Made by a program: the position numbers and the translations under genes. Below, one piece after another: positions 26,961-36,438 of a stretch of DNA of 64,000 bases. The stretch covers positions 189,797 to 253,796 of the forward strand of contig CAVSND010000030.1 in NCBI GenBank assembly GCA_963729215.1, in the 5' to 3' direction. The notes below the pieces were generated by a model. The model saw only the letters and a program-made list of their open reading frames with translations. It made no database searches and was not told the DNA's origin. Each line of letters begins with the position of its first letter. Positions within the stretch are counted from its first letter, which is position 1. The stretch is from CAVQJU01 sp963729215 (GTDB lineage Bacteria > Acidobacteriota > Vicinamibacteria > Vicinamibacterales > CAVVIG01).

Positions 26961-28756
26961 CGTGGCCGCACAGGGGTCTGGCAGATGAAGCTGTCCGCGG
27001 TTTCGAGGTTGCCCACGCCTTTGAAGCGCGCCTGCGCCGGGTACGCGCAGAGCGGGCGCGTCCGTCCGGGCCACGGGGTCGCCCGGCCCGCGGTGGCGAT
27101 GATTTCATCCGGCGCCACGCCCTTCTCGACCCAGTCGACGAGCGCGCCGAATGCGTCGAATCGATCGGTGGACGGCCCGCCCGCGCAGTGGTTCATCCCG
27201 GGGACGGCGAACAGACGCGCGAAGTCGGCGGCGCGTCCGCCGTTCACGCGGTCCAGCGCCTTCCACCATTCGACGGTGTCGAGGATCGAGAACACGGGAT
27301 CGCTCACACCATGCGCGATGACCAGCTTGCCGCCGCGGTTCTTGAACGCCGCCAGGTCCGTCGAATCGGCCTTCATGAACTCGAGCGAGGACTGCTCGAA
27401 CTCGCCGGCTTTGTTGGCGAGCGCCGCGCGGTATTGATTCACGTCGAACGCCAGCGCGTAAGCCGCAGCGCCACCCCCGAGCATCGGCACGGCCACCGGG
27501 GGCGTGACGAAGATGGACGGAAGGGCGCTTGCGCCGAGTGTCAGGTTAATCGCCGCATTGGCCGGCGCCCCGTACGGACCGAGCTTCCAGATCCGCCAGC
27601 CCATGTTGTAGGTCTCGCCGACCTTGCCGCTGATCCCCGCATCCCACGGCCAGGCGGCATACGCCGCCTCGCGCTTGGCGGTCCGCGCGCCGTCGAAGAC
27701 CTTCTTGAGCGCCGCGACCTGCGCCGGCGACACGCACGTGTCCTTCTTCGCCCCCGCGCATGTGATCGCCGATAACTTCGGCGTCACGGCCGCCGTCGTG
27801 CAAGCCACGAAATCCTGGACCATCCCGTCGACGGCGCCGTCCATGGCATCGCAGGCTTCGAGCACCGCGCGCGACACGAGCAGCAGGTCCTCGTCTGTGA
27901 ACGTCTTGTTCACGGCCGGCTGGCTGTTCGCATCGAACAGGCCGCTCGTTCTCGCGACCTCGGCGAACGCCTGGCTGTCCCACGCCTCGGCCACGGCCGC
28001 CCGCGGCAGGTTGAAGCCGGGCGAGCACGCCAGGATGCCGTCGAACTGCGCGGGATAGCGCTGCGACAGCATCATGCCTTCGCGTCCGCCTTCCGAGCAG
28101 CCCGCGAAATACGATTTCTCCGCCGGCCGGCCGTAGTACCGCGCGATGATGGCCTTCGAAACCGTCGCGACCTGATCGTACGAGTTGTAGCCGAAATCGA
28201 TCCGGGCCTGCGGATCGAACCCGAACGTCTGCGTGCCGCCGCGCAACGGATCGTTGTTCGTCTGGTTGTCGTGCCCGGAATCCTGCGAGACGACCGCGTA
28301 CCCGAGCGCCAGCGCGACGGACGGCTGCTGGCCCTGCAGCGCCCCGAAGGCGCCGCCAAGGTTCCCGTTGCTGCCGCCGCCGCCTTCGAAAAAGAACCGG
28401 CCATTCCACTTGCTCGGCAGCCGCAGTCGGAAGGCAATGGCATAACGCTGGCCGTTGACGCCAGAACGCTCCGCGATCCGGCCCAGGACGTGGCAATGTT
28501 CGGGCAATGCCGGCGTCGGCGGGGCAAAAGGACCGCTGGCCGGCCGCGCTTCGGCGGCCGGAGTCAGCGTCGCCCCCTGGATGCGCGTGGTGGTATTCGG
28601 GAGGCCGGTCGCGGCAGCCAGGGCCGCGCACGCCGCATCAGACGGTCCGCCGCCGCTCTGCGCGTGAACGACGTGGCGCGCCGGCACCAGCAGCGGCGAC
28701 GCGCATGCGGCAACTCCGGCGATCGAAACGAGGAGCGCGGTTCGCCAGCGTGTCAA
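26957..28756 (-). CDS. Tannase/feruloyl esterase family protein, secreted
   Basis: A protein of about 600 residues with the family triad: nucleophile Ser in FAGCSEGGREGM, Asp in IAHGVSDPVFS, His in PGMNHCAGG. Also typical are FFFEGGGGSNGNLGG and YAVVSQDSGHDN. A signal sequence (ALLVSIAGVAACASPLLV) implies export. The TTG at 28756 lies 2 bp after the preceding stop and is the most economical start. It would release ferulate, gallate or related acids from plant esters outside the cytoplasm, feeding the CoA pathway encoded downstream. Confidence 0.9.
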   Translation of the reverse strand: MTRWRTALLVSIAGVAACASPLLVPARHVVHAQSGGGPSDAACAALAAATGLPNTTTRIQGATLTPAAEARPASGPFAPPTPALPEHCHVLGRIAERSGVNGQRYAIAFRLRLPSKWNGRFFFEGGGGSNGNLGGAFGALQGQQPSVALALGYAVVSQDSGHDNQTNNDPLRGGTQTFGFDPQARIDFGYNSYDQVATVSKAIIARYYGRPAEKSYFAGCSEGGREGMMLSQRYPAQFDGILACSPGFNLPRAAVAEAWDSQAFAEVARTSGLFDANSQPAVNKTFTDEDLLLVSRAVLEACDAMDGAVDGMVQDFVACTTAAVTPKLSAITCAGAKKDTCVSPAQVAALKKVFDGARTAKREAAYAAWPWDAGISGKVGETYNMGWRIWKLGPYGAPANAAINLTLGASALPSIFVTPPVAVPMLGGGAAAYALAFDVNQYRAALANKAGEFEQSSLEFMKADSTDLAAFKNRGGKLVIAHGVSDPVFSILDTVEWWKALDRVNGGRAADFARLFAVPGMNHCAGGPSTDRFDAFGALVDWVEKGVAPDEIIATAGRATPWPGRTRPLCAYPAQARFKGVGNLETADSFICQTPVRPR

Positions 28757-28758
28757 TC

Positions 28759-29757
28759 TCAGCGTCCCGCCTGCTCTTCCGCGCGCGCCGCGCTCAGGAT
28801 GTTGTGCATCGCGTAGTTGCCCTCGTGACACGCGTACTCGAACACACCCTGGCTGTCGTCCTTCGTCAGCGTCAGCGCAAAGGTCCACGGCTGCGTCCAC
28901 GTCGCGGGATCGTTCACCGTCACGCGCCATTCGACCGCCGACGGCGACATCGGCGTGAACCGCTCGACCAGCCGCAGCGCGTCGCTGTTGAACGTCCCGT
29001 TCCCGTTGACGCCAATCGCCGTCTTGTCCGTGAAATTCGTCGTCTCGACGACGAGCGTGTTGCCTTCCCAGCGCCCGCGCGCGTCGCCCATGTACGTGCG
29101 CACCTTCGGCGCCACGTGCGGCCGGCCGTCCGTCGGGATGACGCGCGTCTCGTGGATCATCTCGTAGCGAATCGCCACGTATCCCGGCGCCTGCACGATC
29201 TGGAACGAATTGCCGTAGATGACCGGCAGCATGGAACCGACCACGCCGCGCGTGATGCACTGGTCGTAGAGACTGCGGTCGTCGTAGGAGTCGGCGGGAC
29301 CGTGTGAGCTGCGCGCCGCAAAGCGCGCGGCCGCCCGTTGCTGCGCCGCCGGGGTCAGGGCCGGGATCTTGCCGTCGGGAGGATCGACCACCATCCAGGG
29401 CCGGCTGTTCTTCGCCCCGTAGTGCTCGTACCAATGAACCGGACCGGCGCCGGTGTCGGCGCCCGCCGCGCCGCCAATCGTGGCCGCCGACGCCACCGCG
29501 CGCGCCTGCCTCTCCTTGATGATGTCGGCCAGTTCCGAGTCCTCGAGCTCCTCGGGACGCTTGCCGTCGAACTGGTTGGGCCGCTCGAGCGGGATGCCGT
29601 TTTCGTCCTTGTCCGTGTAGATGCCCTGCAGGTTCGGATCGCCCCACGCCGTCTTGCCCGGCGTGTACGACTTCGCCGCAGGCGCCGCCTTCTGCTGGGC
29701 GGCCACACCAGCCACCGCGATCGACATCAGACCCAACGCGACCATCACTCTCTTCAT
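28759..29757 (-). CDS. Conserved secreted protein, paralogue of the gene at 52.0-53.0 kb
   Basis: A 332-residue protein with a signal peptide (GLMSIAVAGVAAQ). The mature protein has fixed landmarks shared with the second copy: KTAWGDPNLQGIYTDKDE, GIPLERPNQF, VVDPPDGKIP, QCITRGVVGSMLP, IVQAPGYVAIRYEMIHETRVIP, RGRWEGNTLVVETTNF and FEYACHEGNYAMHNILSAARAEE. I regard it as a secreted family expanded in Acidobacteriota; function unknown. It sits at the head of the tannase operon, which could hint at carbon-substrate processing, but the second copy lies in a phosphate context. Confidence 0.85.
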   Translation of the reverse strand: MKRVMVALGLMSIAVAGVAAQQKAAPAAKSYTPGKTAWGDPNLQGIYTDKDENGIPLERPNQFDGKRPEELEDSELADIIKERQARAVASAATIGGAAGADTGAGPVHWYEHYGAKNSRPWMVVDPPDGKIPALTPAAQQRAAARFAARSSHGPADSYDDRSLYDQCITRGVVGSMLPVIYGNSFQIVQAPGYVAIRYEMIHETRVIPTDGRPHVAPKVRTYMGDARGRWEGNTLVVETTNFTDKTAIGVNGNGTFNSDALRLVERFTPMSPSAVEWRVTVNDPATWTQPWTFALTLTKDDSQGVFEYACHEGNYAMHNILSAARAEEQAGR

Positions 29758-29758
29758 C

Positions 29759-30487
29759 TCAGTCCTCGACTTTCAACTCCGGGGGCATTTTACCCGGAGC
29801 GGACGGTTTTAGCCGGCCACCGGCCGTCTGCCTGAAGGCGGACGCCACGCGTTTGTAAACGAGTCGAAATCCCAACAGGACGGCCACGATCGCCGCGTAG
29901 GTCTGCGGCCTCCGGATGTCGGCTTTCACAAGCCACCAGTAGTGGACCACGCCGCCGATCGCCGACACGTACACGAGCCGGTGGAGGGCCTGCCACCGCC
30001 GGCCGCCCAGCCTCCGGATCATCCCGGCCGTCGAGGTGATCGCCAGGGGCACCATCAGGACCAGCGCCGAAAACCCGATCGTAATGAAGGGCCGCTGGTA
30101 AATGTCTCCGCCGATCGACTTCAGCAGGTTCCGCACCGTCGTCCACGACACGATCCCGTTGGGGAACTCGACGAGCCCCGCGAAGCGATCGAGGACCACG
30201 TACGTCGTGAAATGGAGCGTCCCGTAGAAAAATGCGTACAACCCCATCATGCGACGGAAGCGGATGAGATCGTTCCACCCCGTCAGCCGGCGCAGCGGCG
30301 TGACCGTCAGCGTGATGACGAGAAACCGGAGCGTCCAGACGCCTGTTTCGTTCGTGACGTCGCTGAGGGGATTGGCGCTGAGATGGCCGGTGAGCGCAGC
30401 CCAGGTGAGATAAACCGCCGGGCCCAGCCCGGCGAGGAAGACAACGGGCTTGATGACGAAACGGATGATGCGTGTGCGGTCAGCCAC
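29759..30487 (-). CDS. msrQ: Heme-binding membrane subunit of methionine sulfoxide reductase
   Basis: About 242 residues with a ferric-reductase-like membrane domain: VIKPVVFLAGLGPAVYL, TGVWTLRFLVITLTVTPLRR, GLYAFFYGTLHFTTYV, HRLVYVSAIGGVVHYWWLVK. Heme-ligand histidines lie in LHFTTY and ALHRLVY. The GTG at 30487 gives the usual length. It passes electrons from the quinone pool to MsrP, encoded immediately upstream. The last 20 codons are part of a REP-like palindrome (29800-29846). Confidence 0.92.
   Translation of the reverse strand: MADRTRIIRFVIKPVVFLAGLGPAVYLTWAALTGHLSANPLSDVTNETGVWTLRFLVITLTVTPLRRLTGWNDLIRFRRMMGLYAFFYGTLHFTTYVVLDRFAGLVEFPNGIVSWTTVRNLLKSIGGDIYQRPFITIGFSALVLMVPLAITSTAGMIRRLGGRRWQALHRLVYVSAIGGVVHYWWLVKADIRRPQTYAAIVAVLLGFRLVYKRVASAFRQTAGGRLKPSAPGKMPPELKVED
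29800..29846. repeat. REP-like palindrome inside the 3' end of msrQ
   Basis: GGCGTCCGCCTTCAGGCAGAC followed by a GGCCGGTGGCCGGC hairpin (read on the minus strand). It shares the core CCGCCT..AGGCGGAC with elements at 36385 and 39307. Here it is part of the coding sequence. Confidence 0.65.
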
Positions 30488-30587
30488 TGTTCGAAATCGT
30501 AGATGCAGGACTGTAGAGATTGCGGCGCCGCATTGCGGCGTTCTGAAGTTCTCGTTCGACATTCAGGGCGGTTATTCCAGCGCCCTG

Positions 30588-31568
<981 letters not shown>

Positions 31569-31622
31569 GGCAATTGGCCTCTTATTCCACCTCCATTATA
31601 GATGCAGAGGCCGCGCCCGAGG

Positions 31623-33227
31623 TTACCGGACATCCCTCCACCGCTTCCCCACGTCGATCTGGCGGGAAAAACACGCCAGCGCGCCCGCGAAGGCATTGCT
31701 GAGCGCACCAGCCGACACCGGCCGGAGCAAATCGACGTCGGACGGGCACGGCAGCCTCGACTGCCGGTACGCCGCCGGCTCAGGTTCGCCGGGAATGGGC
31801 CGGCGGCCGGCGAAATAGATGGCCGCGCCCTCGCGCACCCAGGCTGCGCGATCGCGAAGCAGCGGGTCCGCCATCACATGCACGAGCTCGTGGCGGATCG
31901 TGCGCTCGAGGACGCCCCGCTCGCGGAGCACGGCGAGCGGCAACAGGTGCAGTTCGCCGCCGACGACGGCGCCCGACGTGAACCAGGGCTGGCCGGTCGC
32001 GCGCTCGTAACTCGCCGTGGTCGGGTGAAAACGGACGACCACGCGGGGCGGCGGGGGCACGGCCAGCGCCCGCGCGATGTCAGTGCGCGACTGGTCGGCC
32101 AACAACGCGATTGACTCGCGCTCGCCCTCGTCCTCGTCCGGCAGGGTAAGAGCGATCGAGCTCGAGGGGGATGATGTGGCTCGACTCGCCGGCGCTGCAC
32201 CGGCCGGAGCAGACGGCGGCACCGGAGACGGGCGTGCGGCGGCAGCCGCGGCCGACCGGCAAGGTCCCGGGCGAGGTCCCGGCAAGGTCAATGTCACCGG
32301 CGGTCCGATTTCGAGCCCGGGAAAATATCGGTTGAGAATCTCGGTCGCCGTGCGGCCGGCCACCGCCAGGTTCACGGAGCCTATGACGCACAGGCCGACA
32401 CCGTGGCCGGAGCCGTGGCCTTCGAAGTGGTACGTGTCGCCGATGCGCTCGAGCTCGAACGCCGCGCTCTTGATGAATTGCCAGCCGAGCGTTCGTCCCA
32501 CGACCGACCGCAGGTCCTGGCCCGATATCTCCTCGGGGGCAAACCCCGCCACGCGAAGCCTGGCGACGCGTCCGGACACGTCTCGCGACAGGATGCGGAA
32601 GTCGCGGAGGCGGTCGCCGCGGAAACCCGCGGCGCGCAGCGCGCGCGTCAGGTCCGCGCCCTCGATCTCGGCCGTCCACGCCGGCGCCCCCATGCACGCA
32701 TCGTCCGGCTGGGACGGCATGTAGGGTGGATCCTCGTGGCCGGGCCAGACCGCCGACGGGATCTCGGTCTGGCCGCCGCACGATGCCGAATAGAAGACCG
32801 TGGCCGGCGCGCCGCCCCGCAGCAGCACATTGCCCGCAGTGGCCGCGGCCGCGCGCTCGTGCGCGGCGTTGGGCGTCCGCATCACCTGGCAGTGCGTGGT
32901 ATCGCACAGGTCGAAGCCGTCGGCGCTATGCCGGCCGCGGTTCGCCAGCGCGAACGTCCGGATCGTGATTGCCAGCGCTTCGAGGGCCGCGGGCCGGCTG
33001 TCACGCGCGGCTTCTCCGGCCAGCACGCGCGCGATGTAGGTTTCGAGCGGAAAGGCCTGGACCGTGTACCCGCCTCCGGGGCGCGAGACCCCGATGCGGA
33101 TTTCGCGCTGAATATCCTGGGCCTGGGTCGATGAAACGAACATCGTGACAGGGGCACACAGCAGACAGAGAACCACCCATCTGTACCGCTGCGATCTGCG
33201 TGCCTCCCGGATTGCGCGCAGGGTCAT
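31623..33227 (-). CDS. SpoIID/LytB-domain protein fused to an HExxH metalloprotease-like domain
   Basis: A 534-residue secreted protein. The signal peptide ends near STQAQ37. Residues 40-310 form a SpoIID/LytB domain (FPLETYIARVLAGEA, ALEALAITIRTFAL, FYSASCGGQTE, FEGHGSGHGVGLC). A Pro/Ala/Ser linker (about 315-360) follows. Residues about 370-475 form a gluzincin-like domain with HELVH at 446-450 and a possible third ligand, Glu466, in WVREGAAIYFAG. SpoIID domains cleave peptidoglycan glycan strands. The fused domain suggests a cell-wall enzyme with an added protease module. The ATG overlaps the upstream esterase stop (ATGA). Confidence 0.88.
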   Translation of the reverse strand: MTLRAIREARRSQRYRWVVLCLLCAPVTMFVSSTQAQDIQREIRIGVSRPGGGYTVQAFPLETYIARVLAGEAARDSRPAALEALAITIRTFALANRGRHSADGFDLCDTTHCQVMRTPNAAHERAAAATAGNVLLRGGAPATVFYSASCGGQTEIPSAVWPGHEDPPYMPSQPDDACMGAPAWTAEIEGADLTRALRAAGFRGDRLRDFRILSRDVSGRVARLRVAGFAPEEISGQDLRSVVGRTLGWQFIKSAAFELERIGDTYHFEGHGSGHGVGLCVIGSVNLAVAGRTATEILNRYFPGLEIGPPVTLTLPGPRPGPCRSAAAAAARPSPVPPSAPAGAAPASRATSSPSSSIALTLPDEDEGERESIALLADQSRTDIARALAVPPPPRVVVRFHPTTASYERATGQPWFTSGAVVGGELHLLPLAVLRERGVLERTIRHELVHVMADPLLRDRAAWVREGAAIYFAGRRPIPGEPEPAAYRQSRLPCPSDVDLLRPVSAGALSNAFAGALACFSRQIDVGKRWRDVR

Positions 33228-33880
33228 GCGAGACCCAGGAACTTTTCCATGCCGTCCCGGATGCGGGGCAGGCTGGCGGTCAGTTGATGGTCGTCGTCCA
33301 GGAGAGTCAGCGCCACGTTGGGGCGCGCGTGCGCAAACGCCTCGACCGTCCGGTAGTCGACTGACGCGTCACGCACGCCCTGGAACACCAGCGTCGGCTG
33401 GGTAAACGACGCGTCGAGGGCGTCGTGGCGCAGCGAGTCTTCGTAGAACGCGAAGTCGAGCGGGCGTTCCTCTCCGTAGGCGTAATGAAAAAACTGGAGC
33501 GTGCCGCTCCGTCGCCACTCTTCTATGCGCTGCGGCGGGAGCAAATGATGGCCAGGCTTGGCGAACATCACCGCCGGGGCGAACAGGACGACCCGATCGA
33601 CACGGTCAGCGAAGCGGTCGGCGGCGAGAATTGCCAAGGTCCCTCCCAGGCTGGATCCGATCAGCGTTGCGGGCGCGGCCGAACTCCCGTCGCTCGTCAA
33701 CTCGGCCTCCAGCTGACGCAGCATGCGCGTCATTGTAAGGGACTTGAAGTCCGGTTCGTTGAAGTCCGGGCATCGAAACGGCACGTGCAGCGACGCGAAC
33801 CACTGTTCGAAGTACGCGGCCTTGGTGGACCGCGCCGACGAAGCAAAGCCATGCAGGTACAGGACACGGGCCGGAGCCAA
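33224..33880 (-). CDS. YqiA-like alpha/beta hydrolase esterase
   Basis: A 218-residue alpha/beta hydrolase: VLYLHGFASSARSTKAAYFEQWF (oxyanion region), nucleophile Ser in LIGSSLGGTLAI, Asp in FQGVRDASVDY, His in LDDDHQLTASLP. The compact size and the HGFASS...K pattern fit the UPF0227/YqiA esterases. It starts at TTG 33880, directly after the SET-domain gene stop, and its stop overlaps the SpoIID start. The three genes are probably one transcript. Substrate unknown. Confidence 0.85.
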   Translation of the reverse strand: MAPARVLYLHGFASSARSTKAAYFEQWFASLHVPFRCPDFNEPDFKSLTMTRMLRQLEAELTSDGSSAAPATLIGSSLGGTLAILAADRFADRVDRVVLFAPAVMFAKPGHHLLPPQRIEEWRRSGTLQFFHYAYGEERPLDFAFYEDSLRHDALDASFTQPTLVFQGVRDASVDYRTVEAFAHARPNVALTLLDDDHQLTASLPRIRDGMEKFLGLA

Positions 33881-34273
33881 TCAGATCAGCCTCTGGCATC
33901 CCGGCTCGCACCGGCACTTGATGAGGCCGTCCCCATCCGTGTTGTAGTCGTAGGTCAGCTCCTCGCCCTTCCGGATGTTTCGCGCCGCGCGGATCCAGAT
34001 GACGCCCTTCTTGATGTCGATGTAGCAGTTGGGCTGGCACGAATGGTTGATGAAGCGCGCGACGTTGCCGCCCACGCCCGCGTCGATCACCGACCGGTTC
34101 GTCAGCTTGAAGCACCAGATGTGCCCGCGCTGAATATAACGGCGCTCACGCTTCAGGCTCTCCTGGTTGGAGATCAGCTCGCCGGCGTAGTGGATGACCC
34201 GTGTGTTCTTGGTGATGCGCGAGGTCGCGAAGACGCCCCATCGATGGATACTCGAACGCCGTTTCTCAATCAT
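33881..34273 (-). CDS. SET-domain protein lysine methyltransferase
   Basis: A 130-residue stand-alone SET domain: RWGVFATSRITKNTRVIHYAGELI (SET-N), GGNVARFINHSCQPNCYI (the NHSCxPN S-adenosylmethionine/pseudoknot motif), RKGEELTYDYN (catalytic Tyr), and a post-SET cysteine cluster IKCRCEPGCQ. Such enzymes are typically eukaryotic but recur in bacteria and methylate lysines of unknown protein targets. First gene of the minus-strand cluster SET-esterase-SpoIID, divergent from a radical SAM gene 58 bp away. Confidence 0.9.
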   Translation of the reverse strand: MIEKRRSSIHRWGVFATSRITKNTRVIHYAGELISNQESLKRERRYIQRGHIWCFKLTNRSVIDAGVGGNVARFINHSCQPNCYIDIKKGVIWIRAARNIRKGEELTYDYNTDGDGLIKCRCEPGCQRLI

Positions 34274-34331
34274 TCGTGATTCAAGGATAACCCAGCCCGG
34301 GATTCCACTATAGTGATGGGCGGAGGACGCC

Positions 34332-35312
34332 TTGGAAGGGATCCTGACGGCATGGGGACGGATACTCAGAGGCTACACGCCCTCGCTCTCGATCGAGATC
34401 ACGCGCGAGTGCCCGCTCCATTGCCCCGGTTGCTATGCGTACGGCGACGATCACCTGGGAGGCGACCTCCGTCTGCGCGAGCTTCGCGATTTCAAGGGTC
34501 AGGCCCTCGTCGACGGCGTGCTGGAGCTCGTGGAACGCCATCGCCCCTTGCACCTGTCGATTGTCGGCGGCGAACCCCTCGTCCGTTACCGCGAACTCGA
34601 CACGCTGCTGCCGATCCTGGCCGCTCGCGGCGTGTACACCCAGCTCGTGACGAGCGCCGTGCGCGAGATTCCGATCGGCTGGCGCGGCCTGCGGCGGCTG
34701 CAGATCGTGGTCTCGATCGACGGCCTGCAGCCCGAACATGACGCGCGGCGGACGCCGGCCACCTACGACCGCATCCTGAAACATATCGCCGGCCACGACA
34801 TCACCGTCCATTGCACCGTGACGCGTCAGCAGGTCGAACGCCCGGGATACATCGAGGAGTTCCTGGAATTCTGGCAGGCGCAGCCCGATGCGAAACAGAT
34901 CTGGATGAGCCTCTACACACCGCAGAAAGGCGAGGTTTCCGCCGAACGGCTGAGGCCCGTTGACCGCGAGCGCGTGATCTCCGACCTCACCGCATTGCGG
35001 TTCCGCTTCTCGAAGCTGCGGATGAACGAACACATCCTGCAGGCGTACACCGAACCTCCGGCGTCACCCGACGACTGCCTCTTCGCGCGCACGACGACGA
35101 CGATCTCGGCGGATCTCAAGACCAAGATCACGCCGTGCCAGTTCGGGGGCGCGCCCGATTGCAGCAACTGCGGGTGCCTCGCTTCGGCCGGCCTCGCGGC
35201 GGTCGGGCGGTACCGGCTCCTCGGCGTGATTCCGGTCGAGTCGATCTTCGGCACGTCGGTCGCGATCGGCGAACACGTCCGCCGGCGGCGCCCGGAGACG
35301 GCGCACCCCTGA
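34332..35312 (+). CDS. Radical SAM enzyme
   Basis: A 326-residue protein starting at TTG 34332, with GGAGG at 34321-34325. The [4Fe-4S] motif is CPLHCPGC in SIEITRECPLHCPGCYAY. SAM-binding GGEP appears as SIVGGEPLVRY. C-terminal cysteines CQFGGAPDCSNCGC may hold an auxiliary cluster. It is MoaA/SPASM-like, but the substrate is unknown. A second, unrelated-looking radical SAM gene follows 59 bp downstream with its own promoter-like sequence. No precursor peptide is apparent nearby. Confidence 0.88.
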   Translation: MEGILTAWGRILRGYTPSLSIEITRECPLHCPGCYAYGDDHLGGDLRLRELRDFKGQALVDGVLELVERHRPLHLSIVGGEPLVRYRELDTLLPILAARGVYTQLVTSAVREIPIGWRGLRRLQIVVSIDGLQPEHDARRTPATYDRILKHIAGHDITVHCTVTRQQVERPGYIEEFLEFWQAQPDAKQIWMSLYTPQKGEVSAERLRPVDRERVISDLTALRFRFSKLRMNEHILQAYTEPPASPDDCLFARTTTTISADLKTKITPCQFGGAPDCSNCGCLASAGLAAVGRYRLLGVIPVESIFGTSVAIGEHVRRRRPETAHP

Positions 35313-35315
35313 TGC

Positions 35316-35363
35316 TATACTCGACGTATGTCGCGCTGAGGCCCTGAGGGTCCGCACGACCAC
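35316..35363 (+). promoter_or_regulatory. Candidate promoter with leader hairpin
   Basis: TATACT at 35316-35321 could be a -10 element. Downstream, GGCCCTGAGGGTC followed by CGCACGAC forms a short hairpin ahead of the ATG at 35372. A similar arrangement (AGACCCTAAAGGTCT followed by GCACGAC) precedes the MFS gene at 45.2 kb. Confidence 0.4.
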
Positions 35364-35371
35364 AATCCTGC

Positions 35372-36379
35372 ATGAGCTTTCCTGCCCTCGTCAGTCGCAA
35401 GCTGCGATCGGCGCGCGAATTCGCGCGCGGGTTGACGGATACCGCGCACCCGCTGCTCGTCCAGATCATCCCGATCCGCCGCTGCAACATCGACTGCGGC
35501 TACTGCAACGAGTACGACAAGGTCTCCCCGCCCGTCCCGACCGACGTCATGACGAGGCGGATCGAGAAGCTCGCCGAGCTGGGGACGTCCGTCGTGGCCT
35601 TCAGCGGCGGCGAGCCGATGCTGCACCCGGATCTCGACGACCTGATCCGGCTCATCCGGCGCCGCGGCATGATGGCCGGCCTCATCACGAACGGCTATTT
35701 CCTGGTGCCGAAGCGGATCGAGGAACTGAACAGCGCCGGGCTCGACTTCCTTCAGATCAGCATCGACAACGTCGAGCCGGACGAAGTCTCGAAGAAGAGC
35801 CTCCGGGTGCTCGACAAGAAGCTCCAGCACCTGCGGGATCACGCCGAGTTCGACGTGAACATCAACTCGGTCCTGGGCGGCGGCATCAAGAACGCGGAAG
35901 ATGCGCGGACGATCAACCGGCGCGCACGGGCGCTGGGCTTCTCGACCTCCATCGGCATCATCCACGATGGTCTCGGGCTGCTGAAGCCGCTGGGCCCGAA
36001 GGAACGGGCGGTCTACGACGACGTGTCGGCGGCGATCAACGGGCCATGGCAGGTATTCAAGAACCTCTACTCGGGCATCACGAACTTCCAGGAGAAGCTC
36101 GCGGACGGGCAGCCGAACGAGTGGCGATGCCGCGCCGGCGCGCGTTATCTCTACGTCTGCGAAGAGGGCCTCGTCCACTACTGCTCGCAGCAGCGGGGCA
36201 CGCCCGGCGTGCCGCTCGAGACCTACACGATCGATGACATCCGGCGCGAGTTCGTCACACCGAAATGGTGCGCCCCCTACTGCACGGTCGGATGCGTCCA
36301 CCGCGTCTCCACGATGGACTTCTGGCGGAGCCCTCAGGAAATCGACAGTCGACAATCGCCAGTCAGCAGTCGGCAGTAG
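35372..36379 (+). CDS. Radical SAM enzyme with SPASM-like C-terminus
   Basis: A 335-residue protein. The motif CNIDCGYC in IPIRRCNIDCGYCNEYD binds the SAM cluster, with FSGGEPMLHPDLD and ITNGYFL after it. C-terminal cysteines WRCRAGARYLYVCEEG, HYCSQQRG, KWCAPYCTVGCVH could bind auxiliary clusters. It resembles HpnH/SPASM-type enzymes more than MoaA; substrate unknown. The last 12 residues (IDSRQSPVSSRQ) are encoded by a CAGTCGG-type heptamer array that runs to the stop codon, so the natural C-terminus may have been replaced. Confidence 0.88.
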   Translation: MSFPALVSRKLRSAREFARGLTDTAHPLLVQIIPIRRCNIDCGYCNEYDKVSPPVPTDVMTRRIEKLAELGTSVVAFSGGEPMLHPDLDDLIRLIRRRGMMAGLITNGYFLVPKRIEELNSAGLDFLQISIDNVEPDEVSKKSLRVLDKKLQHLRDHAEFDVNINSVLGGGIKNAEDARTINRRARALGFSTSIGIIHDGLGLLKPLGPKERAVYDDVSAAINGPWQVFKNLYSGITNFQEKLADGQPNEWRCRAGARYLYVCEEGLVHYCSQQRGTPGVPLETYTIDDIRREFVTPKWCAPYCTVGCVHRVSTMDFWRSPQEIDSRQSPVSSRQ

Positions 36380-36384
36380 TTTAC

Positions 36385-36430
36385 GTAGCATCCGGCTTTA
36401 GCCGGACGTCCGCCTGAAGGCGGACGCTAC
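36385..36430. repeat. REP-like double palindrome
   Basis: GTAGC...GCTAC ends enclose two stems: TCCGGCtttaGCCGGA and GTCCGCCtgaaGGCGGAC. It sits between two convergent genes and may act in termination or mRNA stability. Same family as 29800-29846 and 39307-39375. Confidence 0.75.
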
Positions 36431-36438
36431 GACTGCGT

